Below are positions 16,108-23,935 of a DNA stretch of 40,883 bases, piece by piece. Each line of letters begins with the position of its first letter. Position 1 is the first letter of the stretch. The stretch lies in NCBI GenBank assembly GCA_034926675.1, contig JAYFQW010000072.1:1-40883 (forward strand), written 5' to 3'. This stretch comes from Clostridia bacterium. GTDB lineage: Bacteria > Bacillota > DTU025. The notes under the pieces were generated by a model. That model was not told the origin of the DNA and made no database searches. It saw nothing but the letters and a program-made list of their open reading frames with translations. Made by a program: the position numbers and the translations under genes.

Positions 16108-16716
16108 TCAGATCAAACGGAAACTGGATGCTATATCCGAGCACAGCTGCGAGCGCTTGCCCCTCTCAGATTCCAAGCAGGCTGCAGTGAGCACAATCAC
16201 ATCCGCGCGCCGGACCACGGTAAGCTGGTAGAACCACACCCTATCCCCGGCATCGGCTGAGCGGCAGGAGAACCGCGCCACCCAGGAATCGGCGCCCTTA
16301 ACCGCGCCAGGCATTCCCGAGCCATCAGCCTTGTAGTCGGACAGCCCAGCGACCTGGCCGGACCCGATCTTGTCGGCCACTGCCTGTGCATAAGCCCTCG
16401 CGCTTGCTGCCGACGTGGGATCGACGATGACATTGACCCTTGGGCCGAATGCGGATGTCCGCCCATCGCCGATGGAGACCACGGATCGCGGAACACAGTA
16501 TTCATCAGCAAGCCTTCCCCATCCGTCGGGGTAACGAAAGGCGAACCCATATTCCCGGTTCACATACTCCCTCTCACCTAAGACCGCGCTTCCTGCCAGT
16601 GGCCCTGATGCCGCCTGCGCAGGGAGAGAAGGCATTAGCGCTAACACCGCTGCCGCCGCCGCAGCGGCCACGGCAAGCACTATGGCGTGGCGAAAAGCCG
16701 CCATGGAACAGGGCAT
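16108..16716 (-). CDS. Exported PsbP-like (DUF1795-type) protein
   Basis: This protein of about 202 residues has an Ala-rich signal peptide (AIVLAVAAAAAAAVLALMPS, cleavage near AQA). A soluble domain opens with YGFAFRYPDGWGRL, the characteristic start of PsbP/Mog1-fold proteins, and ends in a SSFRLI strand. Such domains are common in secreted bacterial proteins of uncertain role and may be structural or ligand-binding. I chose the ATG at 16716 because GGGGGT lies seven bases upstream; the frame is open to a TTG at 16737. Two cysteines (positions shortly after RFS and TAA) might form a disulfide outside the cytoplasm. It lies between folK and the 572-residue protein gene in one probable transcript. 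Confidence 0.72.
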   Translation of the reverse strand: MPCSMAAFRHAIVLAVAAAAAAAVLALMPSLPAQAASGPLAGSAVLGEREYVNREYGFAFRYPDGWGRLADEYCVPRSVVSIGDGRTSAFGPRVNVIVDPTSAASARAYAQAVADKIGSGQVAGLSDYKADGSGMPGAVKGADSWVARFSCRSADAGDRVWFYQLTVVRRADVIVLTAACLESERGKRSQLCSDIASSFRLI

Positions 16717-16796
16717 TTGAATTACCCCCAGGAGCAAGCTTGATCAGCCGTTCCGGGCTGTTCGCGCGTCCACGGACGGGAATCGGAAGGCCAATC

Positions 16797-17417
16797 TCAA
16801 TATGCGGTATTCTCCGTTCCTCGGAAAACTCCTTGAAGGCGCTCATCCACCGGACGCACTCCCGAAGCGTCCGGCAGGCGCCGCACGAACTCACGCAGGC
16901 GGACGCTGTCGGCAAGCCCCATGCTGGCCAGGACATTCAGGGGAACGATCATGTTCGGGGAGAGATCGGCCAGGGGAATGAGCACAAACGCCCGCTCCCA
17001 CATTCGAGGATGCGGGATAACAAGATCCGCCGTATTCACGCGCTCATCCCCGAGAAGCAGGATATCTACATCGATGCTCCTCGGCCCCCAGCGTTCTAAT
17101 CGCACTCGGCCCAAGGCGGTCTCCACGGACGCCGCGAGCGCTAGGAGTTCCGCAGGGGCGAGGCTCGTGTGGGCCATCACGACGCAGTTGAGGAAGGACG
17201 GCTGCTGAACAGGACCCCAGGGCTCGGTCTCATAGACACGAGACACCGCCGGAGACGACATCCCACTCGCAGACGAGATAATCGCTGCCGACTGCCGTAG
17301 GTTTCCGAGGCGGTCCCCGATGTTCGATCCTAGGCCAAAATAGACAGGAAGGAGGCGGACAGCGCCAACTCCCGCATCGTGCACAGCATCACGGCAACAT
17401 CCCGGCTCAGCATTCAT
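16797..17417 (-). CDS. folK: 2-amino-4-hydroxy-6-hydroxymethyldihydropteridine diphosphokinase
   Basis: FolK (HPPK) transfers pyrophosphate from ATP to hydroxymethyl-dihydropterin, making the substrate for FolP. The 206-residue product shows VYFGLGSNIGDR, VYETEPWGP, the catalytic stretch ALGRVRLERWGPRSIDVDIL and the IPHPRMWERAFVLIPL signature. About 25 residues precede the usual first strand, so a later start is possible. The ATG at 17417 has GGTGGAG twelve bases upstream, and the gene begins 3 bases after the thrB stop. It is unusual that folK sits with threonine genes, while folP and folB are 10 kb away in the hut run. Confidence 0.93.
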   Translation of the reverse strand: MNAEPGCCRDAVHDAGVGAVRLLPVYFGLGSNIGDRLGNLRQSAAIISSASGMSSPAVSRVYETEPWGPVQQPSFLNCVVMAHTSLAPAELLALAASVETALGRVRLERWGPRSIDVDILLLGDERVNTADLVIPHPRMWERAFVLIPLADLSPNMIVPLNVLASMGLADSVRLREFVRRLPDASGVRPVDERLQGVFRGTENTAY

Positions 17418-17420
17418 CAG

Positions 17421-18353
17421 CTAAGCTGTCTCCACCACAGCCCCAGTCGGCGTCATCGGAAGAACAATCGAGGAAGCCTTCACCTTCGCGGCGGACAAGG
17501 CGCTCAACATGGCAATGGAGACCGGTTCCGGGTTCGTATCAGCGCCAATGATGGCCATTATCGAAGGGCCGGCGCCGCTCATGTACGCCCCGAGCGCCCC
17601 TGCATCGCAGGCAGCATGCACGGCGTTCACAAGCCCAGGCACCAGTGAAGCTCGATACGGTTGGTGAAGCCTATCTTCCATGGCGTATCTCAGGTTCGCA
17701 TAGGCGCCGGAAGCAAGCGATGCCACGAGAAGCGCTACACGGCTAACGTTGAACACGGCATCAGAGTACTGAACCGAGCGCGGCAACACATTCCGGGCAG
17801 CCTCAGTGGACACGTGGAAATCAGGGATGGCCAGAACTGCCCACAACTCCACCGGAACAGGCGCCTTCGCCCACAGGACCCTCGACCCCACCAGCGAAGA
17901 TGCCGTGACTCCCCCTAGTATGCAGGCGGCGGTGTTGTCGGGATGCCCCTCGATCCTGGCCGCCAAGTTCAGCCTGGCCTGCAGATCGAGCACTCCACCC
18001 AGAAATGTGTCGGCTGCAATCAGACCCGCCACAATCGCCGCAGCACTGCTGCCAAGCCCGCGCGCAACTGGAATTCGGTTCACTATCCTGACCTCTACAG
18101 GAGGCGCTGCCCGGCCCACCTCGCGGAACACCGCATCGAAGGCGCGGATAGCCAGGTTGTCGCTGCCCAGCGGTATCCGGTCGTCCGCCGGCCGGCCATC
18201 CGCGGTCATCACCAATGCCCTGGATTCCCCACAGGGCATGAGCTGGAATATCGTCTCATCCCGCATCTCCAGCGCCATGCCAAGGGAATCGAAGCCGGAT
18301 CCCATGTTGGCCGAGGTGGCAGGAGCTCGCACAATTACCTTCTCAAATCCCAT
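17421..18353 (-). CDS. thrB: Homoserine kinase
   Basis: ThrB phosphorylates L-homoserine to O-phosphohomoserine, the substrate of the threonine synthase encoded just upstream. It is a GHMP kinase of about 310 residues. It opens VIVRAPATSANMGSGFDSLG, carries the ATP loop PVARGLGSSAAAIVAG, and has the C-terminal GAYMSGAGPSIMAI motif. I prefer the ATG at 18353, with GAGGGATGG ten bases upstream, over TTG 18383 or ATG 18374. It lies 65 bases after thrC, and folK follows after 3 bases. Confidence 0.94.
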   Translation of the reverse strand: MGFEKVIVRAPATSANMGSGFDSLGMALEMRDETIFQLMPCGESRALVMTADGRPADDRIPLGSDNLAIRAFDAVFREVGRAAPPVEVRIVNRIPVARGLGSSAAAIVAGLIAADTFLGGVLDLQARLNLAARIEGHPDNTAACILGGVTASSLVGSRVLWAKAPVPVELWAVLAIPDFHVSTEAARNVLPRSVQYSDAVFNVSRVALLVASLASGAYANLRYAMEDRLHQPYRASLVPGLVNAVHAACDAGALGAYMSGAGPSIMAIIGADTNPEPVSIAMLSALSAAKVKASSIVLPMTPTGAVVETA

Positions 18354-18417
18354 GCCAAACACACCATCCCTCATCCTGTTCAAGGCCGCGCTGAGCTAAT
18401 TCTGGCTGCATACGGGC

Positions 18418-19518
18418 CTAGATTCCGATTAGCCTGGCCACAGCATCCGCGCTTGCCTCCACCGATGAAACCTGCCGCATTCCGGATGCCTGTCCGATCG
18501 CGATCTGCGGATCCTTGAGGCCATGCCCTGTGAGCACCACTACCACCCGCTCCCCATCGCGCATCCTGCCTGTCCTGATCATCCTGATCACCCCTGCCAG
18601 CGGCGCGCAGGAGGCGGGCTCCGCAAAGATGCCTTCTGTCGACGCGAGCATCCCGTAGGCCTCCAGGATCTCCTCATCGGTGACCGCCTCTATGAACCCG
18701 CGGGACTCCCTAGCCGCAGCCACCGCGCTTGTCCAGCTCGCCGGGTTGCCTATTCTTATGGCTGTGGCCACGGTCTCCGGATTCGGCACGGGCTCTCCGC
18801 GGACTATCGGCGCTGCGCCCGCTGCCTGGAACCCGATCATCCTCGGGAGAGAGCCGGCCCGCCCGGCAGCCTTGTATTCCTTGAACCCCTTCCAATAGGC
18901 AGTGATGTTCCCCGCGTTGCCCACTGGGATGGCCAGGTAATCCGGAGCAGCCCCCAGCTGATCCACAACCTCGAACGCGGCCGATTTCTGCCCCTCGATG
19001 CGATATGGGTTGACCGAGTTCACAAGGGCGATGTTGTGTTCGCTGGTGAGCTTCCTCACGATCGCCAGAGCATCGTCGAAATTGCCCTTAACGGCGACCA
19101 CTGTGGCCCCGTGCATCATGGCCTGGGCGAGCTTACCCATGGCTATGGCGCCATCTGGTATCAAGACGATGCATCTGAGCCCAGCGCGAGCGGAGTACGC
19201 CGCAGCAGACGCGGATGTGTTGCCCGTGGAGGCGCACATCACGGCCGGAGCCCCGCTCTCTATAGCCTTCGAGATGGCCATTGTCATCCCGCGATCCTTG
19301 AACGAGCCTGTCGGATTCACACCTTCGTATTTCACGTACAGCTCGATCCTGGGCGCGCGCGAGCCGCCTTTCACGGCCTCATCCGCGATCTGCCCTGCAA
19401 TGCGCTCCGCCGGAATCAGCGGCGTATTCCCTTCTCTGAGAGTCGCCACCGGAGTATCTGCATCAACAGGCAGGAACTCCCGATATTCCTCGATGACCCC
19501 GCGCCACGCTCTCGCCAC
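18418..19518 (-). CDS. thrC: Threonine synthase
   Basis: This PLP enzyme converts O-phosphohomoserine to L-threonine. The lysine motif [25 protein letters not shown], the PLP phosphate loop [13 protein letters not shown] and TREGNTPL-like LREGNTPLI are present. Length is 366 residues, as in the short bacterial class. The frame stays open to 19641, but that stretch overlaps the upstream permease gene. GTG 19518 lies nine bases after GGAGGT and just past the permease stop at 19524, so it is the clear choice. It heads the threonine segment thrC-thrB within the run started by the ABC transporter genes. No hom or asd gene is present in the window. Confidence 0.95.
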   Translation of the reverse strand: MARAWRGVIEEYREFLPVDADTPVATLREGNTPLIPAERIAGQIADEAVKGGSRAPRIELYVKYEGVNPTGSFKDRGMTMAISKAIESGAPAVMCASTGNTSASAAAYSARAGLRCIVLIPDGAIAMGKLAQAMMHGATVVAVKGNFDDALAIVRKLTSEHNIALVNSVNPYRIEGQKSAAFEVVDQLGAAPDYLAIPVGNAGNITAYWKGFKEYKAAGRAGSLPRMIGFQAAGAAPIVRGEPVPNPETVATAIRIGNPASWTSAVAAARESRGFIEAVTDEEILEAYGMLASTEGIFAEPASCAPLAGVIRMIRTGRMRDGERVVVVLTGHGLKDPQIAIGQASGMRQVSSVEASADAVARLIGI

Positions 19519-19523
19519 AGCTA

Positions 19524-21302
19524 TCACACCTCCGTTGAACGGATCGCCCCAGGCGCCGCCCTCATGAGCATAGTGAACGACACTCCCGCGAGTACAGTAA
19601 AGATCCCCAGGGCGCTCCATAGCATCACCCATGTGCTCCACCCTGCCCTAGCGCCGCGGTAAACCACGAAACCCAGTCCTGCCAGAACCACCGATACAAG
19701 CAGCCAAACGATTATCCCATTCAGGTTGCTCTTCATTGCCCTCTGAGGGTTATCCCACTTGAGATATGGCCGCACCATGTCCACGTGCAAACTCACAAAG
19801 GTGATCCACAGTGTGCCCGCAAGCGCGATTGCAGATGCCATGAGAAGGCTCTTTGGGGGGAGCTTCACAATCAGCTGCAGGATCACCGCAAGCGGCACGG
19901 CGGCAAACAGGTCGAATCCCAGGGCGAAGGCGAGCTTGCCGCGGATCAGCTTTTCCGCCGATACGGGTATGGCCTTGTTGATCCAATAGTCCTTCCCGTC
20001 TCTAGAGAACGCGGTGGACGACACCATGTGCAAACCCGCAGTCCACATGATCATTGCAGCGTACACCAGAGCACGGTAGGAGGCGGTTTGCGGAGACGTG
20101 AGCATGTTCATGAGCGCAACGAGCTGAGGATCACGATTGGCGTCTCCTCCTATTACAAACCACACCAGCAGGAGCCCTGGGAAGATCAGAGCGTTGACGA
20201 ACCCGTTCATGGCGTAGGCCGGAGTCCTCAGGAAGATTCGGAGGTCCCGGTGGGCAATCGCGGCCACTGCCGATCTCGACGCCCACAGTGACTCGCTCGG
20301 CCGCTCCTCGCCTCCGAATGCGCCTCGGGCGCCCTCGCCTGCGCCCTTCGCCCTTGCTTCAGCGCCACGCCTCGAGCGATCTCGACCCCTCCTGTTGCCG
20401 CCCGCGGCCACCTCGGCGCCTGCCAATAGCCCGGAGTAGAACATCCTGCTCCCAACGACGAGCACTGCCGCAACCCCCGCGGCGGACACGGCCGCGAACA
20501 GGAGCAGACTTCCGATTCCTTGAACCGTGCCAGGGCGCGACAACGCAACCGACGCCCAGAGGCTTGGCGGAAACCGCACGGCGATAGTGCGAGAGAGCGA
20601 ATCCTGCACCGTCATGAGATAGTTCATCATCTCAGCTGCTGACCTGGGCTGCATATGCATCATGGCATACTGGAACCAAAAGTAAGCGCCAAAGAAGATC
20701 ACAGACCCGATCACCATGAAGAGGGTCTGGCTCTTGCGCACATTGACGAACTTCATGATCACCATGGCTGCTATAGAGGATATGGCGAGCGGGATCACCG
20801 GCGCCAACAGGAATACGGCCAGAGCTGTTATCCAGTACAAGAGCCCGGCGCCTGACCTCGCCGCGTACACAGCAAAGGCCGGGATGAGCAACAGCGCGAG
20901 GGTGATGTACTCGTTCACCATAAGGACCGCGAACTTGGCCAACACCACGGTTCCAGGGAGGATCGGGAGAGGGACCAGAGTGGGCGTTTCGCGCGAGAAG
21001 TAGAACGCGCCTATCACCCAGAACAGGCCCAGGATCAGAACTGTAATCTGCCCCGCCACAATCACGAGAGTCAGTATCATGTTCCCCTGTCCGAGGGTCT
21101 GGCCGTTTACATAGATCGCGTTCAGAAGCGCGATGTAACCCGCCATCATCGTCACGCCGGAGGAGGCCAATGCCACTGCAATCATTATCGGCTCCCATAG
21201 CCGTTTTTTCTGGACAATGTATGTGTACCGGCCATATGAGAATCCGAAGTTGAGATTCAGCAGGGTCCGGAATAGAGCCCAGAACTGCTTCACACTACTC
21301 AT
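19524..21302 (-). CDS. ABC transporter permease (ABC-2-like exporter)
   Basis: This is an integral membrane protein of 592 residues with two hydrophobic halves, each having about six helices. A charged Arg/Gly/Ala-rich cytoplasmic linker near the centre ([20 protein letters not shown]) separates them. It pairs with the ATPase encoded immediately upstream, forming an exporter of unknown substrate. I chose the ATG at 21302 because GGAGGG is five bases upstream and the gene overlaps the ATPase end by 8 bases; upstream codons in the same frame lie inside the ATPase gene. It resembles putative ABC exporters of Bacillota with fused permease halves. The substrate could be a peptide, lipid or drug; there is no direct clue. 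Confidence 0.85.
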   Translation of the reverse strand: MSSVKQFWALFRTLLNLNFGFSYGRYTYIVQKKRLWEPIMIAVALASSGVTMMAGYIALLNAIYVNGQTLGQGNMILTLVIVAGQITVLILGLFWVIGAFYFSRETPTLVPLPILPGTVVLAKFAVLMVNEYITLALLLIPAFAVYAARSGAGLLYWITALAVFLLAPVIPLAISSIAAMVIMKFVNVRKSQTLFMVIGSVIFFGAYFWFQYAMMHMQPRSAAEMMNYLMTVQDSLSRTIAVRFPPSLWASVALSRPGTVQGIGSLLLFAAVSAAGVAAVLVVGSRMFYSGLLAGAEVAAGGNRRGRDRSRRGAEARAKGAGEGARGAFGGEERPSESLWASRSAVAAIAHRDLRIFLRTPAYAMNGFVNALIFPGLLLVWFVIGGDANRDPQLVALMNMLTSPQTASYRALVYAAMIMWTAGLHMVSSTAFSRDGKDYWINKAIPVSAEKLIRGKLAFALGFDLFAAVPLAVILQLIVKLPPKSLLMASAIALAGTLWITFVSLHVDMVRPYLKWDNPQRAMKSNLNGIIVWLLVSVVLAGLGFVVYRGARAGWSTWVMLWSALGIFTVLAGVSFTMLMRAAPGAIRSTEV

Positions 21303-22068
21303 GGCTTCCCTCCGTGAGCTGCAGGAACAGCTCCTCAAGCGACTCCTCTCCGGGCACGCCGATTTCCCCCGAGGTTCCTGACGCCGTGCCGCGAGCGCCC
21401 TTCCGCAACTCATCTAGAGTGCCTAGGGCTATGAGCTTCCCATGGCTGATGATGCCCACGCGATGGCACAGCCTCTCGGCGACCTCAAGCACATGAGTAG
21501 AGAAGAACACCGTGCCGCCATCTTCACAGTGCTTGTTGATCAGGTCCTTGAACAGGTGAGCGCTCTTCGGATCCAGACCCACCATGGGTTCATCCAATAC
21601 GAGAAGCTTCGGCCGAGACAGCAAAGCCCCCGATAGGGCGAGTTTCTGCCGCATTCCATGGGAGTAGCTTGCGATTATGTCGCGCACGGCCCCCTCAAGC
21701 TCGAACATCCGTAGGAGTTCCGCTGCCCGCTCCTTCCGGATAGCCGAAGGGACCCCGTATACATCGGCCATGAAGTTCAGGTACTCAACACCTGTGAGTT
21801 TCTCAAAGAGATCCGGGTTGTCGGGAACAAAGCCCATGCGGGACTTTGCCGCAACGGGATCCTGGGAGACACTCTTCCCGTCCACTGTGATGCTGCCGGA
21901 ATCCGGCGACAAGAGCCCCACAATCATCTTGATCGTCGTGGTCTTGCCTGCGCCGTTCGGGCCGAGAAAACCGAATATCTCTCCGGCGGACACGTCAAGG
22001 TTAAGGCAGTCGACCGCCCGCACTGAGCCTTTCTTGTAGCTTTTCGACAGGTTCTCGATCCTTAGCAT
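21295..22068 (-). CDS. ABC transporter ATP-binding protein
   Basis: This is the nucleotide-binding subunit of the exporter encoded with the permease gene. Its 257 residues contain Walker A GPNGAGKTT, the Q-loop region, the signature SYSHGMRQKLALSGALL, Walker B LLVLDEPMVGLDP and the switch histidine FSTHVLEVAERL. It has the pattern of CcmA/NatA-type ATPases that work with ABC-2 permeases. ATG 22068 is chosen, with GGGGGGAG seven bases upstream; ATG 22074 is too close to that site. It is the first gene of the run that continues through thrC, thrB and folK. Confidence 0.93.
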   Translation of the reverse strand: MLRIENLSKSYKKGSVRAVDCLNLDVSAGEIFGFLGPNGAGKTTTIKMIVGLLSPDSGSITVDGKSVSQDPVAAKSRMGFVPDNPDLFEKLTGVEYLNFMADVYGVPSAIRKERAAELLRMFELEGAVRDIIASYSHGMRQKLALSGALLSRPKLLVLDEPMVGLDPKSAHLFKDLINKHCEDGGTVFFSTHVLEVAERLCHRVGIISHGKLIALGTLDELRKGARGTASGTSGEIGVPGEESLEELFLQLTEGSHE

Positions 22069-22370
22069 GGACATGCTCCCCCCGCGCGGCATTCCGGCCC
22101 GCGCTGTTAATGCGTTAGGTTATCCGAATTGTACTCCGCCCCATCAGAGGGTGTCAACCAACCGTCTCGCCATCCTTATCGATCGCCGCGCCCTGCTGCC
22201 GGTTTTCCGATGTGGATACCAGTCATAATACTGGGCGCGAGTTCAACAAATCCTGTATGTGTTGCAGGTTTTATGGACAGTTGCAGCGAATATATGCAAG
22301 GCCAAATATGGCAAGCCGCGTGGATCACGGGCGGCCTTGCCGCATTCCCATCACAAAGGAGGCGTCTTGT
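22069..22370. other. Divergent regulatory region between ABC exporter and TAXI-TRAP operons
   Basis: No gene is seen. An inverted repeat CCAGT-N6-ACTGG (22219-22234) encloses CATAAT, a possible -10 box for the TRAP operon, and could be an operator. A hairpin (22310-22341), GGCAAG with CTTGCC plus an inner CCGC/GCGG, lies just before the ribosome site AAAGGAGG. It could modulate translation of the binding-protein gene. No -35 box is convincing on either strand. Confidence 0.45.
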
Positions 22371-23321
22371 TTGAAGAGGATCCTTCTCATCGCGATGGCC
22401 GTGCTCACTGTCCTCGTTCTGTCTTTCGGCGCCTACTCAGCAACTCAGCTGATCTTGGCCACAGGCGGCACCGCGGGCACCTATTACCCGTTTGGAGGCG
22501 CTATCGCCAACATCGTCAACAAGAGGGCGCCCTCGCTCAGCATGAGTGCACAGTCAACAGGCGCGTCCGTGGAAAACATGAGGTTAATCAGCAAGGGCGA
22601 AGCAGATCTGGCAATCGTCCAGAATGACACAGTCCACTACGCGTTCAACGGAATCGAGGCCTTCGATGGCAAGCCCCTCAAGAACTACGGCGTCGTCGCA
22701 TCTCTGTACCCAGAGGTCATCCAGTTCGTGGTGAAGGCTGATGGACCGATTAAGAACTGGACAGACATCAAGGGACGCCGGATCTCCGTTGGCGCCCCCG
22801 GGAGCGGCACCGAAGCCAATGCTCGTCAGGTGCTGAGCGCGTACGGAATCACCTACAATGATTTCGAGGAGCAGTACCTGTCGTTCGCAGAGAGCGCCAA
22901 CCAGTTCAAGGATGGGCACATCGACGGCTTCTTTGTGACGTCGGGAATACCCAACTCCGGCATCCAGGATGTGTCCACCCAGCATAAGATCAGGATCCTC
23001 TCTATCCCCGCCGATAAGATGAAGGCAATCCAGGCGAGCTACCCCTTCCTCGCAGCGACGAAGATCCCTGCAAAAACCTACCTGAATCAGAGCGAAGAGG
23101 CCAACACCGTAGCGGTCATGGCGATCATAATCGCAGGCAACGGCCTCAAGGAGCAGGACGTCTACAACATAACCAAGGTCTTGTTCGAAAATGGCGGAGA
23201 ACTTGCAGCCGCCCACTCCAAGGGCGCTCTGGTCCTTCTGGAAACCGCTCTCGACGGGATATCCACCCCCCTGCATCCGGGCGCCCAGAAGTACTACAAG
23301 GAGAAGGGCATAGTCAAATAG
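22371..23321 (+). CDS. TAXI-family TRAP transporter substrate-binding protein
   Basis: This is a periplasmic or extracytoplasmic receptor that delivers a small, usually organic-acid or amino-acid-like, solute to the TRAP membrane subunit. A signal peptide (about 1-24, ending AYSA) is followed by the TAXI hallmark ILATGGTAGTYYPFGGAIA, then SVENMRLISKGEADLAIVQND and VGAPGSGTEANARQVL. Length is 316 residues, normal for the family. The start is TTG 22371, with AAAGGAGG eight bases upstream; the frame runs back to 22212 without a site. It is the first gene of a three-gene operon with the DUF1850 protein and the fused membrane subunit. Confidence 0.94.
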   Translation: MKRILLIAMAVLTVLVLSFGAYSATQLILATGGTAGTYYPFGGAIANIVNKRAPSLSMSAQSTGASVENMRLISKGEADLAIVQNDTVHYAFNGIEAFDGKPLKNYGVVASLYPEVIQFVVKADGPIKNWTDIKGRRISVGAPGSGTEANARQVLSAYGITYNDFEEQYLSFAESANQFKDGHIDGFFVTSGIPNSGIQDVSTQHKIRILSIPADKMKAIQASYPFLAATKIPAKTYLNQSEEANTVAVMAIIIAGNGLKEQDVYNITKVLFENGGELAAAHSKGALVLLETALDGISTPLHPGAQKYYKEKGIVK

Positions 23322-23426
23322 CGGCCGGGCAGGGTCTATGAGGCCTTCTCCGGCACAAGTGTATGGAGGGTCGGCCGGGCGCGCTGTCCGTCTTCAGTGC
23401 GGACCGAACGTCCGGCCCACGCTATT

Positions 23427-23930
23427 ATGAGGAGCAGAAATCTGCTGTTCACAGCGGGGGTCCTCGCCGCAGCAGCGCTCTTGGCTCTCGCGATGGCCCC
23501 GCGCTCATATCGCTTGGTTCTGCTAGCCGGAGGCGGACGAATCCTGTACAGCTCCGCGGTTGAGCCGGGCGATACCTTTCAAATGGAGTTCACCCATTCA
23601 GTAGCGAGAACGCCAGTCATCGAGAAGTTCATACTGACCGAGAACGGCAAGATCAAGCTCTATGAGACGGCGTACCATGACTTCGGCGCCGGGCTGCCCA
23701 CTGAGCCAGGCGAGGGAGAAAGGATGATCCTCGAACCTGACGCCATACGCATAGTGGGAATGAGCCGCGAGTTCGATAGAATCGCCTTCAGAGTGGGCGG
23801 AATCGCAAGGCACAGGTTCTCATGCAAGGGCCAGGTCATCGACTTGGCGAGCGTGGTAGAGCCGGGATCCGAGGTCGATCTGGGAGTGGAGGCGGCCCGA
23901 CGGCTGCCGCTCTTCATAAGGGGGTACTGA
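23427..23930 (+). CDS. DUF1850 protein of TAXI-TRAP operons
   Basis: This small membrane-anchored protein of about 167 residues has an N-terminal hydrophobic segment followed by a beta-rich domain. The domain contains TFQMEFTHSVARTPVIEKF and a YETAYHDFGAGLPTEPGEG segment, which are diagnostic of DUF1850. Genes of this type very often lie between TAXI binding proteins and fused TRAP permeases; their role in transport is unknown. The start is uncertain: ATG 23427 or GTG 23397, neither with a clear ribosome site. The stop at 23930 nearly touches the start of the permease gene, so translation is probably coupled. Confidence 0.88.
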   Translation: MRSRNLLFTAGVLAAAALLALAMAPRSYRLVLLAGGGRILYSSAVEPGDTFQMEFTHSVARTPVIEKFILTENGKIKLYETAYHDFGAGLPTEPGEGERMILEPDAIRIVGMSREFDRIAFRVGGIARHRFSCKGQVIDLASVVEPGSEVDLGVEAARRLPLFIRGY

Positions 23931-23935
23931 GGGCT

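Noticed and set aside
19519-19641. N-terminal extension of threonine synthase to 407 residues
   Set aside because: It overlaps the permease gene, and a good ribosome site supports GTG 19518.
18523-19662. 379-codon open frame on the plus strand
   Set aside because: It is antisense to thrC, with Pro/His/Arg-rich sequence and no domain; GC-rich codon bias of thrC explains the open frame.
22212-22370. N-terminal extension of the TAXI protein
   Set aside because: It would bury the signal peptide; AAAGGAGG places the start at TTG 22371.
22584-23276. 230-codon open frame on the minus strand
   Set aside because: It is antisense to the TAXI binding-protein gene, which has a strong ribosome site and family motifs.
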